Origin: Agrypnia vestita
Taxonomy: Eukaryota > Arthropoda > Insecta > Trichoptera > Phryganeidae
Length of the DNA stretch: 64,000 nt
Direction: 5' to 3'
NCBI GenBank assembly: GCA_016648135.1
Contig: JADDOH010000318.1
Location: forward strand, 40,022 to 104,021
Shown here piece by piece: positions 34,031 to 44,880 of the stretch. Below the pieces are notes generated by a model. The model was given only the letters and a program-made list of their open reading frames with translations. It ran no database searches and had not been told where the DNA came from. The stretch's first letter is position 1, and each line of letters starts with the position of its first letter. Position numbers and translations under genes: made by a program.

Positions 34031-35308
34031 GGTCCTTACATATGAAATTGACGTTTTGCCGTACTGGCAAATTTGATCTCAAATATCTTCTCTTTGGTTA
34101 GGAATTCCAAATCCAAATTTATACAGCTATTTACTCATGTATTTGTGTTTTGAAAATTATAATTCATTTGTTTTTTCCTCAATTTTTTTTTTCTTTGCGT
34201 CACTCAGTTTACAAAATGAAAAACTTGAAATATCGCGTTATTTACGAGTACGAGTTCCACCGTGGCACCAGTGCTGCAGAAACGGCTCGAAGGATTAATG
34301 ATGTGTATGGCGACGGTACCGCAAAAGAAAACACAGTGCGTTTTTGGTTCCAACGTTTTCGTTCTGGAAATTTCGACCTGCAGAACAAGCCCCGTGGACG
34401 GCCGGAGACCAAAGTTGATAATGAAGAATTGAAGGCTATTGTGGAATCGGATCCATCGCAAACCACATCCGAGTTAGCTGCAGGCTGCGGTGTTAGTGAT
34501 AAAACTGTTTTAATCCACTTGAAGCAAATTGGTAAGGTGAAAAAGCTTGAAAGGTGGGTACCTCACGAATTGAGTGAAGCAAATCAACAACGCGTGTTGA
34601 CTGCTGCGTTGCATTACTCAACCGACACAATGATGAAGGGATTTTAAATCGAATCATTACCTGTGATGAAAAGTGTATCCTGTACGATAATCGGAAGCGC
34701 TCATCGCAATGGCTGAACCCTGCCGAACCAGCCAAACCATGCCCCAAGCGAAAATTGACTCCAAAAAAGTTACTTGTGAGCGTTTGGTGGACTAGTGCTG
34801 GTGTCGTTCACTACAGCTTTCTTAAATCTGGCCAGACGATTACGGCAGATGTCTATTGTCAGCAACTGCAAACCATGATGGAAAAGCTAGCTGCTAAACA
34901 ACCGAGGCTGGTTAATCGCTCTAGGCCACTGCTGCTTCATGATAACGCTAGACCACACACTGCACAACAGACGGCTACCAAATTAGAGGAGCTTCAATTG
35001 GAATGTCTAAGACATCCACCGTACTCTTCGGACCTTGCCCCAACAGATTACCATTTTTTTCGAAATTTGGATAACTTCTTGCAAAGGAAAAAATTCAACT
35101 CCGATGGGGCAGTCCAAACCGCCTTCAAAGATTTTATTGATTCCCGTCCGAATGGTTTTTTTAGTAAAGGGATCGATGAACTACCTATGAGATGGCAAAA
35201 GTGCATAGATAGCAATGGTACATACTTTGATTAAATAAATATATTATAATAAAAAAAATCGGCTTTATGTTCCTCCCATACTAAACGTCAATTTCATATG
35301 TAAGGACC
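34031..35308 (+). mobile_element. mariner element (cecropia-like), nearly full length
   Basis: The 1278-bp element has perfect 26-bp terminal inverted repeats (34031-34056 and 35283-35308), beginning GGTCCTTACATATGAAATTG. TA target duplications flank it at 34029-34030 and 35309-35310. It encodes one transposase in the plus direction with a single frameshift. The perfect ends argue for a fairly recent insertion. The right end abuts the LINE at 35311. Such elements move by cut and paste through the DD34D transposase. Confidence 0.95.
34204..35234 (+). pseudogene. mariner transposase, one frameshift
   Basis: The first frame (ATG possibly at 34216, MKNLKYRVIYEYEF) carries the two helix-turn-helix DNA-binding motifs and the linker WVPHEL, ending at a stop at 34647. 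A frame change near 34611, equivalent to 2 extra bases, moves the sequence into the frame that holds the catalytic domain. There the acidic triad is complete: D in TCDE (34665-34667), D in LLHDNARPH (34941-34943) and D in APTDYHFF (35046-35048). The last two are separated by 34 residues (DD34D). The normally conserved Trp after TCDEK is Cys. It ends at 35234. Similarity is strongest to Hsmar1/cecropia-type proteins. Confidence 0.93.
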
Positions 35309-35310
35309 TA

Positions 35311-37620
35311 ATATTAACAATATTAAAAGTACAAATGATAACATTGTATCAGAAAGAATAATAAAAAGAAGAACATAACAAATGGTACAATAATCATTTG
35401 AAAAATATACAGTATGAAAGAGATAGGTTATATAAAATAGCAAAAATAACAAAAAATCGAGAGGACTGGGAAAATTTTTAAGTATACAGAAATAAATACA
35501 CAAATGAACTTAAAAATAACAAAAACAGATACTTTCAAACTAAAATTGAGAATGAAAAAGGCGATTCGAAAAAAATGTGGTCTATAATAAAGTCATTAAT
35601 GCAAAAAGACACGAGCAAAATAAATGAAGATATAAAATTTTCTCCAGAAATAGAAAGATCTTATATCGCAAATAAATTTAACAAATATTTTGTAAATAGT
35701 GTGGAAGAAATATACAAAAGCATATCTAGTACAAATGCAGATTTAAATGAAAATAATACAATAGAAGAAAAAGAAATTCAACAAAAGTTAAAACCTATCT
35801 CTATAGAACAATTAAAAACTATATTTAAAAAAATTAAATTAAAACCTAGTCCAGATGGAATAACCATAAAGTTGATACGAGAATTACTACCTATAACAGA
35901 AAAATACCTCATAAATATTATAAATGAATCTATTAACTTAGGAACTTTTCCACAATCATGGAAAATATCGAGGGTTATCCCAATACCAAAGATTAAAAAT
36001 ACTAAAAAATGTGATGAATTAAGACCACTAAATACGCTTCCAAAGTTTGAACAGATACTAGAATATATTATAAAAGAACAGCGTGTTTACTATTTAGAAA
36101 GAGAAAATATACTATGTGAGGAACAGTGTGAATTTAGAAGTAAACACTCTGGCTCTAAATAGCTCTAAATTTAATACTGGAAGATTGGAAAGAGGATACG
36201 GATAAAAACAGATTTGTCATTGCTGTATTTCTGGATTTCAAAAGAGCGTTTGAAACTATAGATCGAGAAATTATATTGCAAAAATTGTCTAGAATTGGAA
36301 TAAAAGAAAATGCTTTGAAACGGCTTACAGACTACTTAAATAATAGATATCAAACTACGAAAGTTGGTGATATAGTATCTGACCCAATCCTTATATCTTT
36401 AGGTGTTCCACAAGGCTGAGTTCTAGGACCAATATTATTCATAATTTACATTAATGATATAGTGAAAATACTTAAATATTGTAAAATTCGATTATTCGCA
36501 GATGATGCGCTAGTATACATATCAGGAGACAATTACATAGAAATCATTAACAAACTAAACCATGACCTTAATCAAATATCAATATGACTGAAAATAAATA
36601 AATTGAAATTAAATATCAACAAAACAAAAGTAATGAACATAGGAAATAAGAGAATACCAGAAGCACCAACAATAATTATCGATGGGGAAGCAATCAAAGA
36701 AACAACTGATATAAAATACTTGGGAATAATTATAGATAATAAATTAAACTTTTCATTGAACACTAATTATGTAACAAAAAAAATAGCAAAACGAATTTCA
36801 CTCTTCGGAAGAATCAGAAGATATATTAAAACAGATATATAATACTTGGGAATAATTATAGATAATAAATTAAACTTTTCATTGAACACTAATTATGTAA
36901 CAAAAAAAATAGCAAAACGAATTTCACTCTTCGGAAGAATCAGAAGATATATTAAAACAGATATAAAATACTTGGGAATAATTATAGATAATAAATTAAA
37001 CTTTTCATTGAACACTAATTATGTAACAAAAAAAATAGCAAAACGAATTTCACTCTTCGGAAGAATCAGAAGATATATTAAAACAGATTCGTACAAAAAT
37101 ATATTTAAGGCAATAATAGTCCCCCACATCAACTACTGCAGCAGTATACTACTTCTGGCTAATGATGAAGAATTGAAAAAATTAACAATACTCCAAAGTA
37201 AAGCATTAAGAATTATACTAAAAAGAAATCGATACACAAAAATCAAATTGATGTTAGAAAGTCTACAAATAATGACATTTAGACAAATAATTAAATTTAA
37301 TGTACATCTATTTATATACAAAATTGTTAATGGAGACAACAAAACATTTGAATTAGTAAGAAAAATAAGATAAAATAAACATGACCATTGTAGAAGAAAA
37401 ATAGATGAATTAAGATTGCCATTCAGAAAGAAAAAAAGATTGCAAACTTCTGTGATGTACAGTGGGATGAAGTTGTATGCGAGTCTTCCAGAGGATATAT
37501 GAGACGAAAGAAATATGAAAATTTTTAAGAAAAACTAAGAAAGTTTGTGATACATACTTTTGAATAGAAATTTGATATGCTGACATTTTACAATGTATAT
37601 GTGTCGGACAAGAAAAAACC
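35311..37620 (+). pseudogene. CR1/jockey-like LINE ORF2 (reverse transcriptase), disrupted
   Basis: The copy begins in the region before the reverse transcriptase domain (EDWENF, YRNKYTNELK, GDSKKMWSIIKSLM) and continues through RT motifs: SPDGI, IPIPKIKNTKKCDELRPLNT, AVFLDFKRAFETIDR, GVPQG (36402-36416) and the catalytic FADD (36495-36506). The C-terminal tail is YKNIFKAIIVPHINYCSS and so on. Defects are a frameshift near 36150-36172 at a short duplication of GCTCTAAAT, TGA stops after GVPQG (36417) and near 36588, and an amplified segment (36708-37085). The endonuclease domain is absent to the left, where the mariner lies. The 3' part includes a GGCCC/GGGCC stem near 37624-37639. Confidence 0.88.
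36708..37085 (+). repeat. Three head-to-tail 126-bp units inside the LINE
   Basis: Units start at 36708, 36834 and 36960, each 126 bp (42 codons), so the frame is kept. The only difference noticed between units is at the start of the second: AAA became TAA, giving a stop. The unit encodes KYLGIIIDNKLNFSLNTNYV and on to RRYIKTDI, part of the thumb/connection region after the RT palm. Near identity implies a recent event or an assembly artefact. Confidence 0.95.
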
Positions 37621-37639
37621 GGTGGCCCTTAATCGGGCC

Positions 37640-38070
37640 TTTTTTATCAATCTCCATATGTTGGCACTGATGAACATTTTATTAAAGAAAAAAGTGATTT
37701 TTTTGTATTTTGATTTTTTAGAATTAATTATTGCATTTTTTATCACATGAATTGTGAGCGCGAGCGCGCAGATGGGCAAGAATAAATAAAACCCTTTGGG
37801 TATGCCTAGCGCGCTCGACGCATTTTTTATTAAAAATAACCGAAGTTATTTATTGTAATTTTTGTATGTATGTTTTTTAAAGTTTATTTTTGACATCACT
37901 GGGAGGTCGTTATCGGATTAATTTTGTTGTTAAAAATGTTTTTGTGTATGTTGTAAGCGATGTAAGAAGAAATCGCGGCGGCATGATTTGATTCTTGAAA
38001 AAGATTTTAATCTTCCCAAATCGTAATATTGGGCGACTGCAGTACGGTATCGCCACAGTCCGGGGGCATC
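37640..38070. other. Unassigned DNA beyond the LINE
   Basis: The GC-rich word GTGAGCGCGAGCGCGCAGA lies at 37752-37770. No supported gene. Confidence 0.45.
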
Positions 38071-38075
38071 GGTTT

Positions 38076-38207
38076 TACCCTCTAGCGACATCAGTACCGT
38101 GCCGAAGTCGCCATTTTATCGGTACCGTGCCAAAGTCGCCATTTTTATCAAACACAATTCAGTACCCTCTTGCGACATCGGTACCGTGCCGAAGTCGCCA
38201 TTTTTAT
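38076..38207. repeat. GC-richer minisatellite
   Basis: Three copies of a 28-29-bp unit GGTACCGTGCCGAAGTCGCC plus ATTTTTAT occur (from 38092, 38120 and 38179). A flanking TACCCTCTAGCGACAT / TACCCTCTTGCGACAT pair sits at 38077 and 38163, so a longer unit of about 87 bp has itself been duplicated. Confidence 0.8.
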
Positions 38208-38289
38208 ACAAAAATTATAAAATGTAAAAATTAATATGATTTTGTTCGCAATCACTTGTATATGGCTTTACATAATTTTATGTAGAAAA

Positions 38290-38940
38290 AATATTGAATT
38301 TGTGTAGCCAGGCTCGCCAGAGAGACCAAATATACGAAATTATTGCACCCAGCTTGGCGAGTCTGGCCCCCTTTTTACCGATTATCTCCATGAAGGATGA
38401 ACCTGAGAGACATTTGTTATTGAAACAAAAGAAAGATAAAATATAAATGTGTAAAAATAGTATGTTATAACTATAGTAGAATGTTTAGTTACATGTTTAT
38501 TAATATTTTGAATACGGGACCACTGCTCATAGAGCTGCGACTCGAATTATGAGTAGTGATCCCGCCGTCAGACAGAGGTCGGTGTCGTCGGTTTCCGAAA
38601 TGCCGACCTCTGACTGGTCGTTGAAAATGCGCCTGGGCGTGCGGGCCCTGATTTTTTGATGAAATAAATTACGTGGCGCAGGAACCCAGAATTCAGTTCT
38701 GCTCCTGCGTTCACCTCCAGATCTACTTGCGACTTTCTCTTCTTCTCTACTCGACTCCTGCTTCAGCCTTTGGACCGCTCTAAGATTCTCAGCGAATTTT
38801 TATACGATCTCGCTTTCGTCTGAGAATCTGCGATATCGGTGCCATCAGGTTGACCTGACCGTAAGGCGGTGGAATCACCCCATATTTTTGCGCGTTCCCG
38901 TCCGGAACAGTATATATTAGGAAATATAAATGTTATTATA
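38290..38940 (+). repeat. GC-rich unit, possible LTR plus primer-binding site
   Basis: Inverted words CAGGCTCGCCAGAG / CTTGGCGAGTCTGG occur near 38309-38366, and GAGGTCGGTGTCGTCGG / TGCCGACCTCTGA near 38575-38613. An AATAAATTACG is followed by TGGCGCAGGAAC (38673-38684), which begins TGG like a tRNA primer-binding site. A full LTR with a second copy is not visible. Speculative. Confidence 0.3.
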
Positions 38941-39059
38941 TTACCTATCTTAAGAATAAAAAGAATGAAAAAATAGTTTGGATTCTTATGTTATAATTAT
39001 GAAGTAATAATAATTAAAACAAAAAATTTAATTTACTTTTCGCAAGTTATTTTACGCCT

Positions 39060-39136
39060 ATTTTATGTTTATGTTTATTTATATAGCGCCGTTTTTGCGT
39101 AAGAGACGCTCCAAGGGCGCTTTACAGGTATGCTTA
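39060..39136 (-). mobile_element. L2/CR1-like 3' tail (minus)
   Basis: On the minus strand TGTAAAGCGCCCTTGGAGCG, then GGCGCTATATAAATAAACAT, forms the stem-loop ending known from L2-type LINEs and SINEs that borrow their tails. It ends in an (ATAAAC)n-like repeat. Confidence 0.6.
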
Positions 39137-39424
39137 CATTCCTTTATGATGTATTTCGTTAGGTCTTTTGAGGTTAGAAAATTTAGTATAAAGCCACGGC
39201 AGCAGAGTAATAAGCTGACTGTGTGCATTTGCCTTTTTTGCAGTTGTCATGGAACCGGCGAAAACCAATGGACGGGAGAAATGGTTGGCGATGAATACCC
39301 TGCGCACCGTTTTTATAATATTATCTTTAGTGTTTTAACATTTGAAGAAAAATAGTAAAATGTATCTACTGTAGAGATAAAAATGTTTGTAATTATTGTA
39401 TTAGCATTTAAAATTTAAATTTAT

Positions 39425-39545
39425 TGTGGCAGTCACAACCCTTGACTCCAGTTTCCGGTGTCCGGATCCGTGAAGGGACGAGCCGAGCCACTGACGGGTG
39501 ACCGGCCGCCTGGGTAATACGCTCCTCAGACCCCCGCTATCCATA
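39425..39545. repeat. GC-rich patch, unassigned
   Basis: A GC-rich stretch (CCGGTGTCCGGATCCGTGAA, 39456-39475) with a GACGGGTGACCGGCC word. It resembles LINE 5' UTR style sequence, without proof. Confidence 0.25.
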
Positions 39546-40585
39546 TGGCATAAATATAAACAGGGAAAGCAAATATAGTAAACCCGGCGAAGCCAGAAAT
39601 AAAATATATTATTTTCTCTGAATACATCGTTTCAAAAGGATCGTATTATACAAACCGTTTCAATCATGACGCAAAAATGTAATTCTCTTTTCTCGATTTG
39701 CAAATAATATTTTCAAAACATGTGCGTTCGTTATGTTATTTAAACAAAGTTTATTTGTATTTGAAACAAGTAAAATTCAATTTACAAATCAACGAGAAGG
39801 TAGGCCAGTGCCGAAATGAATATTCATGTATTATATTAATCAAACAAAATAACATTTGTGTGGAGGGATATTCTGGCAGGGTAAAATAAAAATTCCGTTA
39901 ACTTTGCCGTATTTTCTGCCTTTATCGACAACTTTTATTAACGATGTACCGGTATATGTGTACCCAAATACTGCCTTCTAACTTCTAGCAATTTTTTGCT
40001 TACAAACAACAACTATACATTGAACAATACTTTCATCACTCCAAGTAAACCCTCACATTTCAAAGGTGGCCGAACCACCATTTTTATTCCCGAAATGATC
40101 CTTTCGATACGCGCTTTTTCCCGGAGGATCCATAAATCAGATATTGTTGAGACCGAGCATGTTTTTCTTATTGGAATCGGGAATAAATCTAATATTTGAT
40201 ATAAAATACGATAAACTGAGGGAGCGCGTGACGGATTTGCTGAAAACGTGACTTTGAGCGATTTTAAACATGAATTTGTACGAGCAGTTCTCATCAAAGC
40301 GTCGCAAAATGAAATCCGAAAATACCACGTTTCAGGATTTCGCAAAATAATCCGGGGTATAATTAACGCGGTGCGATGTACAAAATGTCCGACTCCAGCA
40401 TTGATACAATTTTCAATGCATATTTTTATTTTGATGAGCCCAACTGGTACTGAGTATTGAACTGTATGAAAACTAAACCCCGCAGTTATGAAGTGTGGTC
40501 ATCTATTAGGAGCATATTTCATTTTGCATAATATAATGTTTGAAATAATTATTAAACTAAAGTATATAAATTATTTCATAACTTT
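39546..40585. other. Unassigned DNA
   Basis: Overlapping frames on both strands at 39996-40460 (up to 110 codons) show no motif, and mirror-strand openness suggests composition effects. Confidence 0.45.
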
Positions 40586-40609
40586 ACAGTTGGCGAGTTC
40601 GCTAACTGT
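40586..40609. repeat. Short hairpin
   Basis: ACAGTTGGCGA (40586-40596) pairs with TCGCTAACTGT (40599-40609), one mismatch. Possibly a LINE 3' stem-loop. No tail is visible. Confidence 0.5.
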
Positions 40610-40802
40610 TTTGACCCAGCTTTAATTGATTGGGTTTGTGGATGTTTACGGGTAACTTAATTAAATTTTTATAAGTAAAATATTATATACAGTTATCATA
40701 CATACTTATATGTGGATTATTAATATATATAAAATAAAAACAAATTTATTTTATGACTGTCGATCAATACAATATCTTACAAAATTAAATATTTTTTAAT
40801 AT

Positions 40803-41237
40803 TGCGACGGGATGTGGCTGTCTAAGGCAAATGAAACACTAAAACAATTTAAATTTCACCAAAAAGTCACTGGACACAAACATTATGTATACTAGATCTT
40901 AAATTTGCAGTTACTAAATATTTCATACACTTATTATCCAATTTCTCAATTGACACTAATTATCTCCCATAACTAGTCCGAAAAACACTTTTCATTGCAC
41001 TGTTTCTGTTGCATTGATCACTACCTCGAATGATCTGTTTAACTTTACACGTAGATATTCTCTTAATATATTATCGCTGGTATCATACACGCGTATTTCT
41101 ACGGCGTTACTCCGCTGTAAACAACGCAAAAACATTGCGTAGCGGCCGGCTGGACCTCCCTACATTGGTTAAATGTCGCGTCGCAACGATAGTTTTCGAT
41201 AATGCGTAATTCTTTCTAATTCTGCCATGTCTTAACA
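40803..41237 (-). repeat. Solo LTR, family 1 (minus), exact ATAT duplication
   Basis: It begins TGCGACGGGATGTGGCTGTC and ends CTTAACA. Flanks are ATAT at 40799-40802 and ATAT at 41238-41241. On the minus strand TGTTAAG opens the LTR and CAGCCACATCCCGTCGCA closes it. The terminal words correspond to the copies at 46.0 and 7.3 kb. At 435 bp it is the shortest member. Confidence 0.8.
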
Positions 41238-41241
41238 ATAT

Positions 41242-42040
41242 GATAATATAATAGTTAAATCCAATTTTTGGTCATTAACTTTTTAAAAGAAAAATTCATT
41301 TTCGTTTTTCATATGGGGTAGGTACCTATTGTAATGACAATATTTAAATACATCAAGAAGCCTTCTGTAAAAAATAAATTTAGTTTAGGTATATACTTCA
41401 TAATCATAATATTTATTTTTTGCTTGGTAAAATATTATTTCACATATAATTTGATAAGTCTAATTGATCTAATAATTAATTTAATATTTGGTAAGAATTT
41501 AACACCTTGTTAGAAGTGATAGTGCTAAGCTGTAGGTATAAATATTCAATTAGGATATATTAATACATATTCCCGACCCATGTACAAAAATTACTCAAAT
41601 ATTCATGATGATCGATCTAATCAATCTAATGTGTAAAACTCTTTGTATATTTGCAGGGGGAATTATCTCTGATACTGATATACTAACAGTTCGAAAAGTT
41701 CTGCCAATGCAAAAATTAAAGTTATTTTCAATTATCTTATTGCATTATTTCTACAGGTAATAGATAATAGATTCTATTTAAAAGTCCTGCTTCTTATTTA
41801 AATTAAAAAATATTGTAAAATGGACTGGTAAAGGCATATTCATTCACAAAATATTTCTTAGTCTCTTGAAGAGACATTCCGATTCCCTACAATGGGCATG
41901 ATGACAGTATTAAAGAAATAAAGAATAAGTGATTTTAGAGAAGAAAATATTATGAAAGGATGAAATAAAATGATCCAGTTTTAATGAACACATTGAGATT
42001 AATAAGATTTTCAATAAAATAAAAGTACAAAATTGTACAA
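41242..42040. other. A+T-rich DNA, nothing recognised
   Basis: No supported feature. Confidence 0.5.
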
Positions 42041-42044
42041 TCCG

Positions 42045-42200
42045 CCATTTTAGCTGAAACGCCGGTCAGAGCGAATTGAACCGAATGACGTCACGCCTCT
42101 GTACCCATCACCGTGCCTTTGAACTGTTGTCATAGTCACAATGCAATGTTTATCAATGCTTGACCTCACGCAGACGAAATGACATCTGTGGGCGTTATTG
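42045..42200. repeat. GC-richer patch with TGACGTCACGC
   Basis: ATTTTAGC (42048-42055), GAATTGAACCGAATGACGTC and ACGC occur in the same order as at 11.06-11.11 kb. Possibly two copies of one non-autonomous element. See the entry at 11060. Confidence 0.35.
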
Positions 42201-42204
42201 CGCG

Positions 42205-42954
42205 AAATTAAAAATAGATAGATTAAAATGCAATTATTTGCGTAAAAACGTAGTTTATTACTGAAATAATGATATTTTCGGTAATATTAGCCGTGTACCT
42301 ACATTATAGAAGACTATTTCAAAATCTGTCATCATGCCTGGTCTTGCCAGAAAAAGAAAGACTATTTTTTTAAATTATTATCATTTTTCACCAATTTATT
42401 CAAGTGGGATTTTTTATTACCATTAATTAGAAAATCTTTTTTTATAATCAAAAAATTATTTCTGTTTTTTAATGAAAGTAAATTTTTATCAAACAATTGT
42501 ATCATTATACGTGGTGTACAAAAGCAAAGGCCAAAAATATCCAAAAATATCCAAAAAATATCCAATATCCAAAAAATTAAAAAAGATTTAGAATGCAGTC
42601 ACTGAGGATTACTTATTTAAAATGTACTGACTTCTAGATTTTATGCATATATCCATATGTGTCCTATAAAATCTCATATTCAGTACATTATAAATTAAAA
42701 ATTCTCTACGACTCCATTCATTATTATTTTGGATATTGCTGTCTTTGCTTTTATACACCACATGTGAAAAAAATTCCATTCAAAGGCAATTTAACCATAT
42801 TTAATTTATTTTATGAAGAGTCTTTTATTTTACACCGAGAAAAACCGTCTTCGACAGTTTAAACAGAATATTCACGGTAACCAAATTGAAATATATTCGC
42901 ACTCACTAACATGCAAATACATCTATTGCAAGGCAAAAAAAACATACGTATTGT
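42205..42954. other. A+T-rich DNA with an inverted pair of about 30 bp
   Basis: GTGTACAAAAGCAAAGGCC (42513-42531) plus AAAAATATCC is mirrored by GGATATTGCTGTCTTTGCTT then TTATACACCAC (42730-42761). The left arm runs into a small CCAAAAATAT tandem repeat (42530-42578). This could be a foldback element of about 250 bp, but no target duplication was found. Confidence 0.4.
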
Positions 42955-43025
42955 ATTGAATCAAACTCGCAATCCGGCGTCCTGGACTGCGAACAAGCGC
43001 CCTGCCCCTAAGCTATAGATCCACC
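42955..43025 (-). repeat. tRNA-like sequence (SINE head or tRNA relic), second type
   Basis: On the minus strand TAGCTTAGGGGCAGGGCGC has the A-box pattern (compare TAGCTCAGNGGTAGAGCGC of tRNA). It is followed by a 14-bp spacer and anticodon-arm-like CAGTCCAGGACGCC, and then GAGTTTGATTC as a worn B-box. The stems pair poorly, so this is not a working tRNA. Confidence 0.55.
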
Positions 43026-43029
43026 TACC

Positions 43030-43840
43030 TAAAAAGTTTTCACCCTTTTCAATATTGTTAGTGTTATCCCTTGAAATCTGCGTCCGCTTGGAAAATCGAA
43101 ATAGAAAACCATATCTCGATTTATATGCTCGTCCTGTATATGATGTACCTATTGTGTCAATCCAGAGCGCTATGATTTGGCGAGCGCGACAAATAGAAAT
43201 TTATGTTACAGGACGGTTATGGAGTTATGAGGTATGTTACCAATCTGGAGGAAACAGAGAAATGAGGAGATGTTATGTTGCACTACTGTTGCTGTTACTC
43301 TTCGAGTATGTGTCCATGAGATCCTATCAGAAAGATGAGAGTCCGGTATTCTTCTTCCATTGCCGTTCTGTGCCCATATTTGTGTCGCAAATATGTATCA
43401 TGTGCGATAATCGTGTTATATTTGTCATTTTAAGTTAGCAGCCCGATTTTAAAGGGACCCACAATACACGCAGGACTGTTTTATCAGCAATTGCTGCCGT
43501 ATCGGCCCTATACTTCCGCCACCCAATTCGGCATTTTTATGCTAAAGTGGTCATCCTCCCCACGCCCATTAATCCCATATGAGTGAGTGGCGTCCACACA
43601 AATACACTTTACAGCAACAGAAAACAATACAAGAAATAGAATGAGACATGATACATTATATAGGTATATATATGTGAGGAAATACAAGTAAAACCAAAAA
43701 ATATGAGTCATAAGAAATGAGGTGAAGGCAAAGCCAAGTATATGTAATGAAATGAGCACAGAATTGCACCGTACTCAGTTTAACAAAGTACAGTAGTCAC
43801 TCCCCTGAGAGAAAATAAAAATAAAGTTGTGCAACACAAA
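43030..43840. other. Unassigned DNA with one 127-codon frame
   Basis: The frame at 43055-43438 (plus) includes a hydrophobic stretch YVALLLLLLFEYV but no domain I recognise, no start context and no supporting neighbour. I do not call it a gene. Confidence 0.45.
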
Positions 43841-43844
43841 TAAA

Positions 43845-43965
43845 CAGATATGGACTGCACTACTTGAAGAGGTGTAGTTTTGTATAGAGAGTATATCGGG
43901 GGGAGGGCGTGGGGTAAAGGGTTCGAAGGGAGATGGAAGCTCGTGAGATAAAACGTAGATAATTA
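43845..43965. repeat. Satellite-like unit, relative of 18.5 and 45.2 kb
   Basis: TGTAGTTTTGTATAGAGAGT, TATATCGGGGGGAGGGCGTG and GGGTAAAGG match the units at 18571-18620. Single copy. Confidence 0.6.
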
Positions 43966-44203
43966 GGATTATATACATCACTAGCAGTCCATTACCGACG
44001 TTGCCAGGGTTACAAATTTAATTAAGAAGAAGTTTTTTGGAGGAAAGTTCCATTGTTTCTCAAAACCTCTAAATAATAACACTTTTTCCATTTAATCTAG
44101 ACAGGAGATGGATGGGAATGACTATTTTCATCAGGGTTGTAAAATGCAACTAAGAAATTCTTCAAATATGTTTTAATATACTTTGTAATACACACACAAT
44201 ATG

Positions 44204-44271
44204 AGTTATTAATTTACAACTATAGTTTCGAGAGGAGCAGTCCCTCTCATCATCAGGTATAGATAATAACT
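44204..44271 (-). ncRNA. Hammerhead ribozyme, 3' terminal repeat (family A)
   Basis: This is the mirror image of the copy at 44813-44880. CUGAUGA is complementary to 44250-44256 and GAAA to 44226-44229. It lies downstream of the endonuclease frame on the same strand, so it would be part of the element's sense transcript. Self-cleavage would occur 3' of the U complementary to position 44218. Confidence 0.9.
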
Positions 44272-44317
44272 AACTTAAATACAAAATTTATCAATCTAAT
44301 TGGGTAGGTCAGGGGGG

Positions 44318-44767
44318 TCAGGGGGGCGCGCGGCAGGGAAGGGTATTTTTTTCGCCGAACAGCTCTAGGAGTGGTGAACTGGACTGAAATGTGATATTAT
44401 TTATTAATGTGTTTCCAGAATTTAAATTTTTTAGGATTTCAACGGTTTCCAAACTATTCATTATCCATCGTCTATGGGGAACCGAGTGGAGTAATTTTAA
44501 TTTGTGACTATCGAAAGAATGATTGGTGTTAATTATATGGTTGGCAAATTCGGAAAAATTGTTATTTTTTAAGCAGCGGCGATGTTCTTTTATGCGTGTA
44601 TTTAAGTTTCTAGTGGTTTGGCCTATATACTTTTTGTCACAATCTCCGCAAGTTATTTCATATATCCCACTTTTTTCTAACATACCTATTTTTGTTTTTG
44701 AATTTAGAAGAATTTTACCAATATTATTGTTTGTGTAATAAGCTGGTCTAATATGAGTAGGGACCAT
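44318..44767 (-). pseudogene. Penelope-type GIY-YIG endonuclease domain, N-terminally truncated
   Basis: 149 codons are open on the minus strand. Key residues: GIY at 34-36, a CxxC pair at 40 and 43 (ITCGDC), YIG at 47-49 (KKYIGQT), Arg58 and His62 (RIKEHR), and FANHIINTNH at 74-83. This order, with CxxC between GIY and YIG, marks the Penelope retroelement endonuclease that nicks target DNA for reverse transcription. The catalytic Glu expected further on is plausibly E110 or E112 (SLETVEILK). The reverse transcriptase that should precede it is absent. The first residues come from the 5' junction, so the ATG at 44767 is probably fortuitous. Confidence 0.88.
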
Positions 44768-44812
44768 ATTAGACCATATTAGACCATACTTGATAAATTT
44801 TGTATTTAAGTT

Positions 44813-44880
44813 AGTTATTATCTATACCTGATGATGAGAGGGACTGCTCCTCTCGAAACTATAGTTGTAAATTAATAACT
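44813..44880 (+). ncRNA. Hammerhead ribozyme, 5' inverted repeat (family A)
   Basis: Core: C3-A9 CUGAUGA at 44828-44834, extra U44835, stem II GAGAGG (44836-44841) with CUCUC/CC (44849-44854), and G12-A14 plus A15.1 GAAA at 44855-44858. Stem III is AC-UAUA-GU (44858-44865), and U44866 is H17 at the cleavage site. Stem I is GUA (44867-44869) with UAC (44825-44827), an internal loop, then AAUAACU (44874-44880) with AGUUAUU (44813-44819). This is a type I hammerhead. The stem I internal loop could make the tertiary contact with loop II. All invariant core bases are present. Confidence 0.92.

Noticed and set aside
36834..37373. 175-codon open frame as an independent gene
   Set aside because: It is the C-terminal part of the LINE ORF2 plus the tandem units, preceded by the same frame with stops.
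43055..43438. 127-codon open frame with a leucine-rich hydrophobic segment
   Set aside because: Single hydrophobic run and no other support. It does not resemble a known family.
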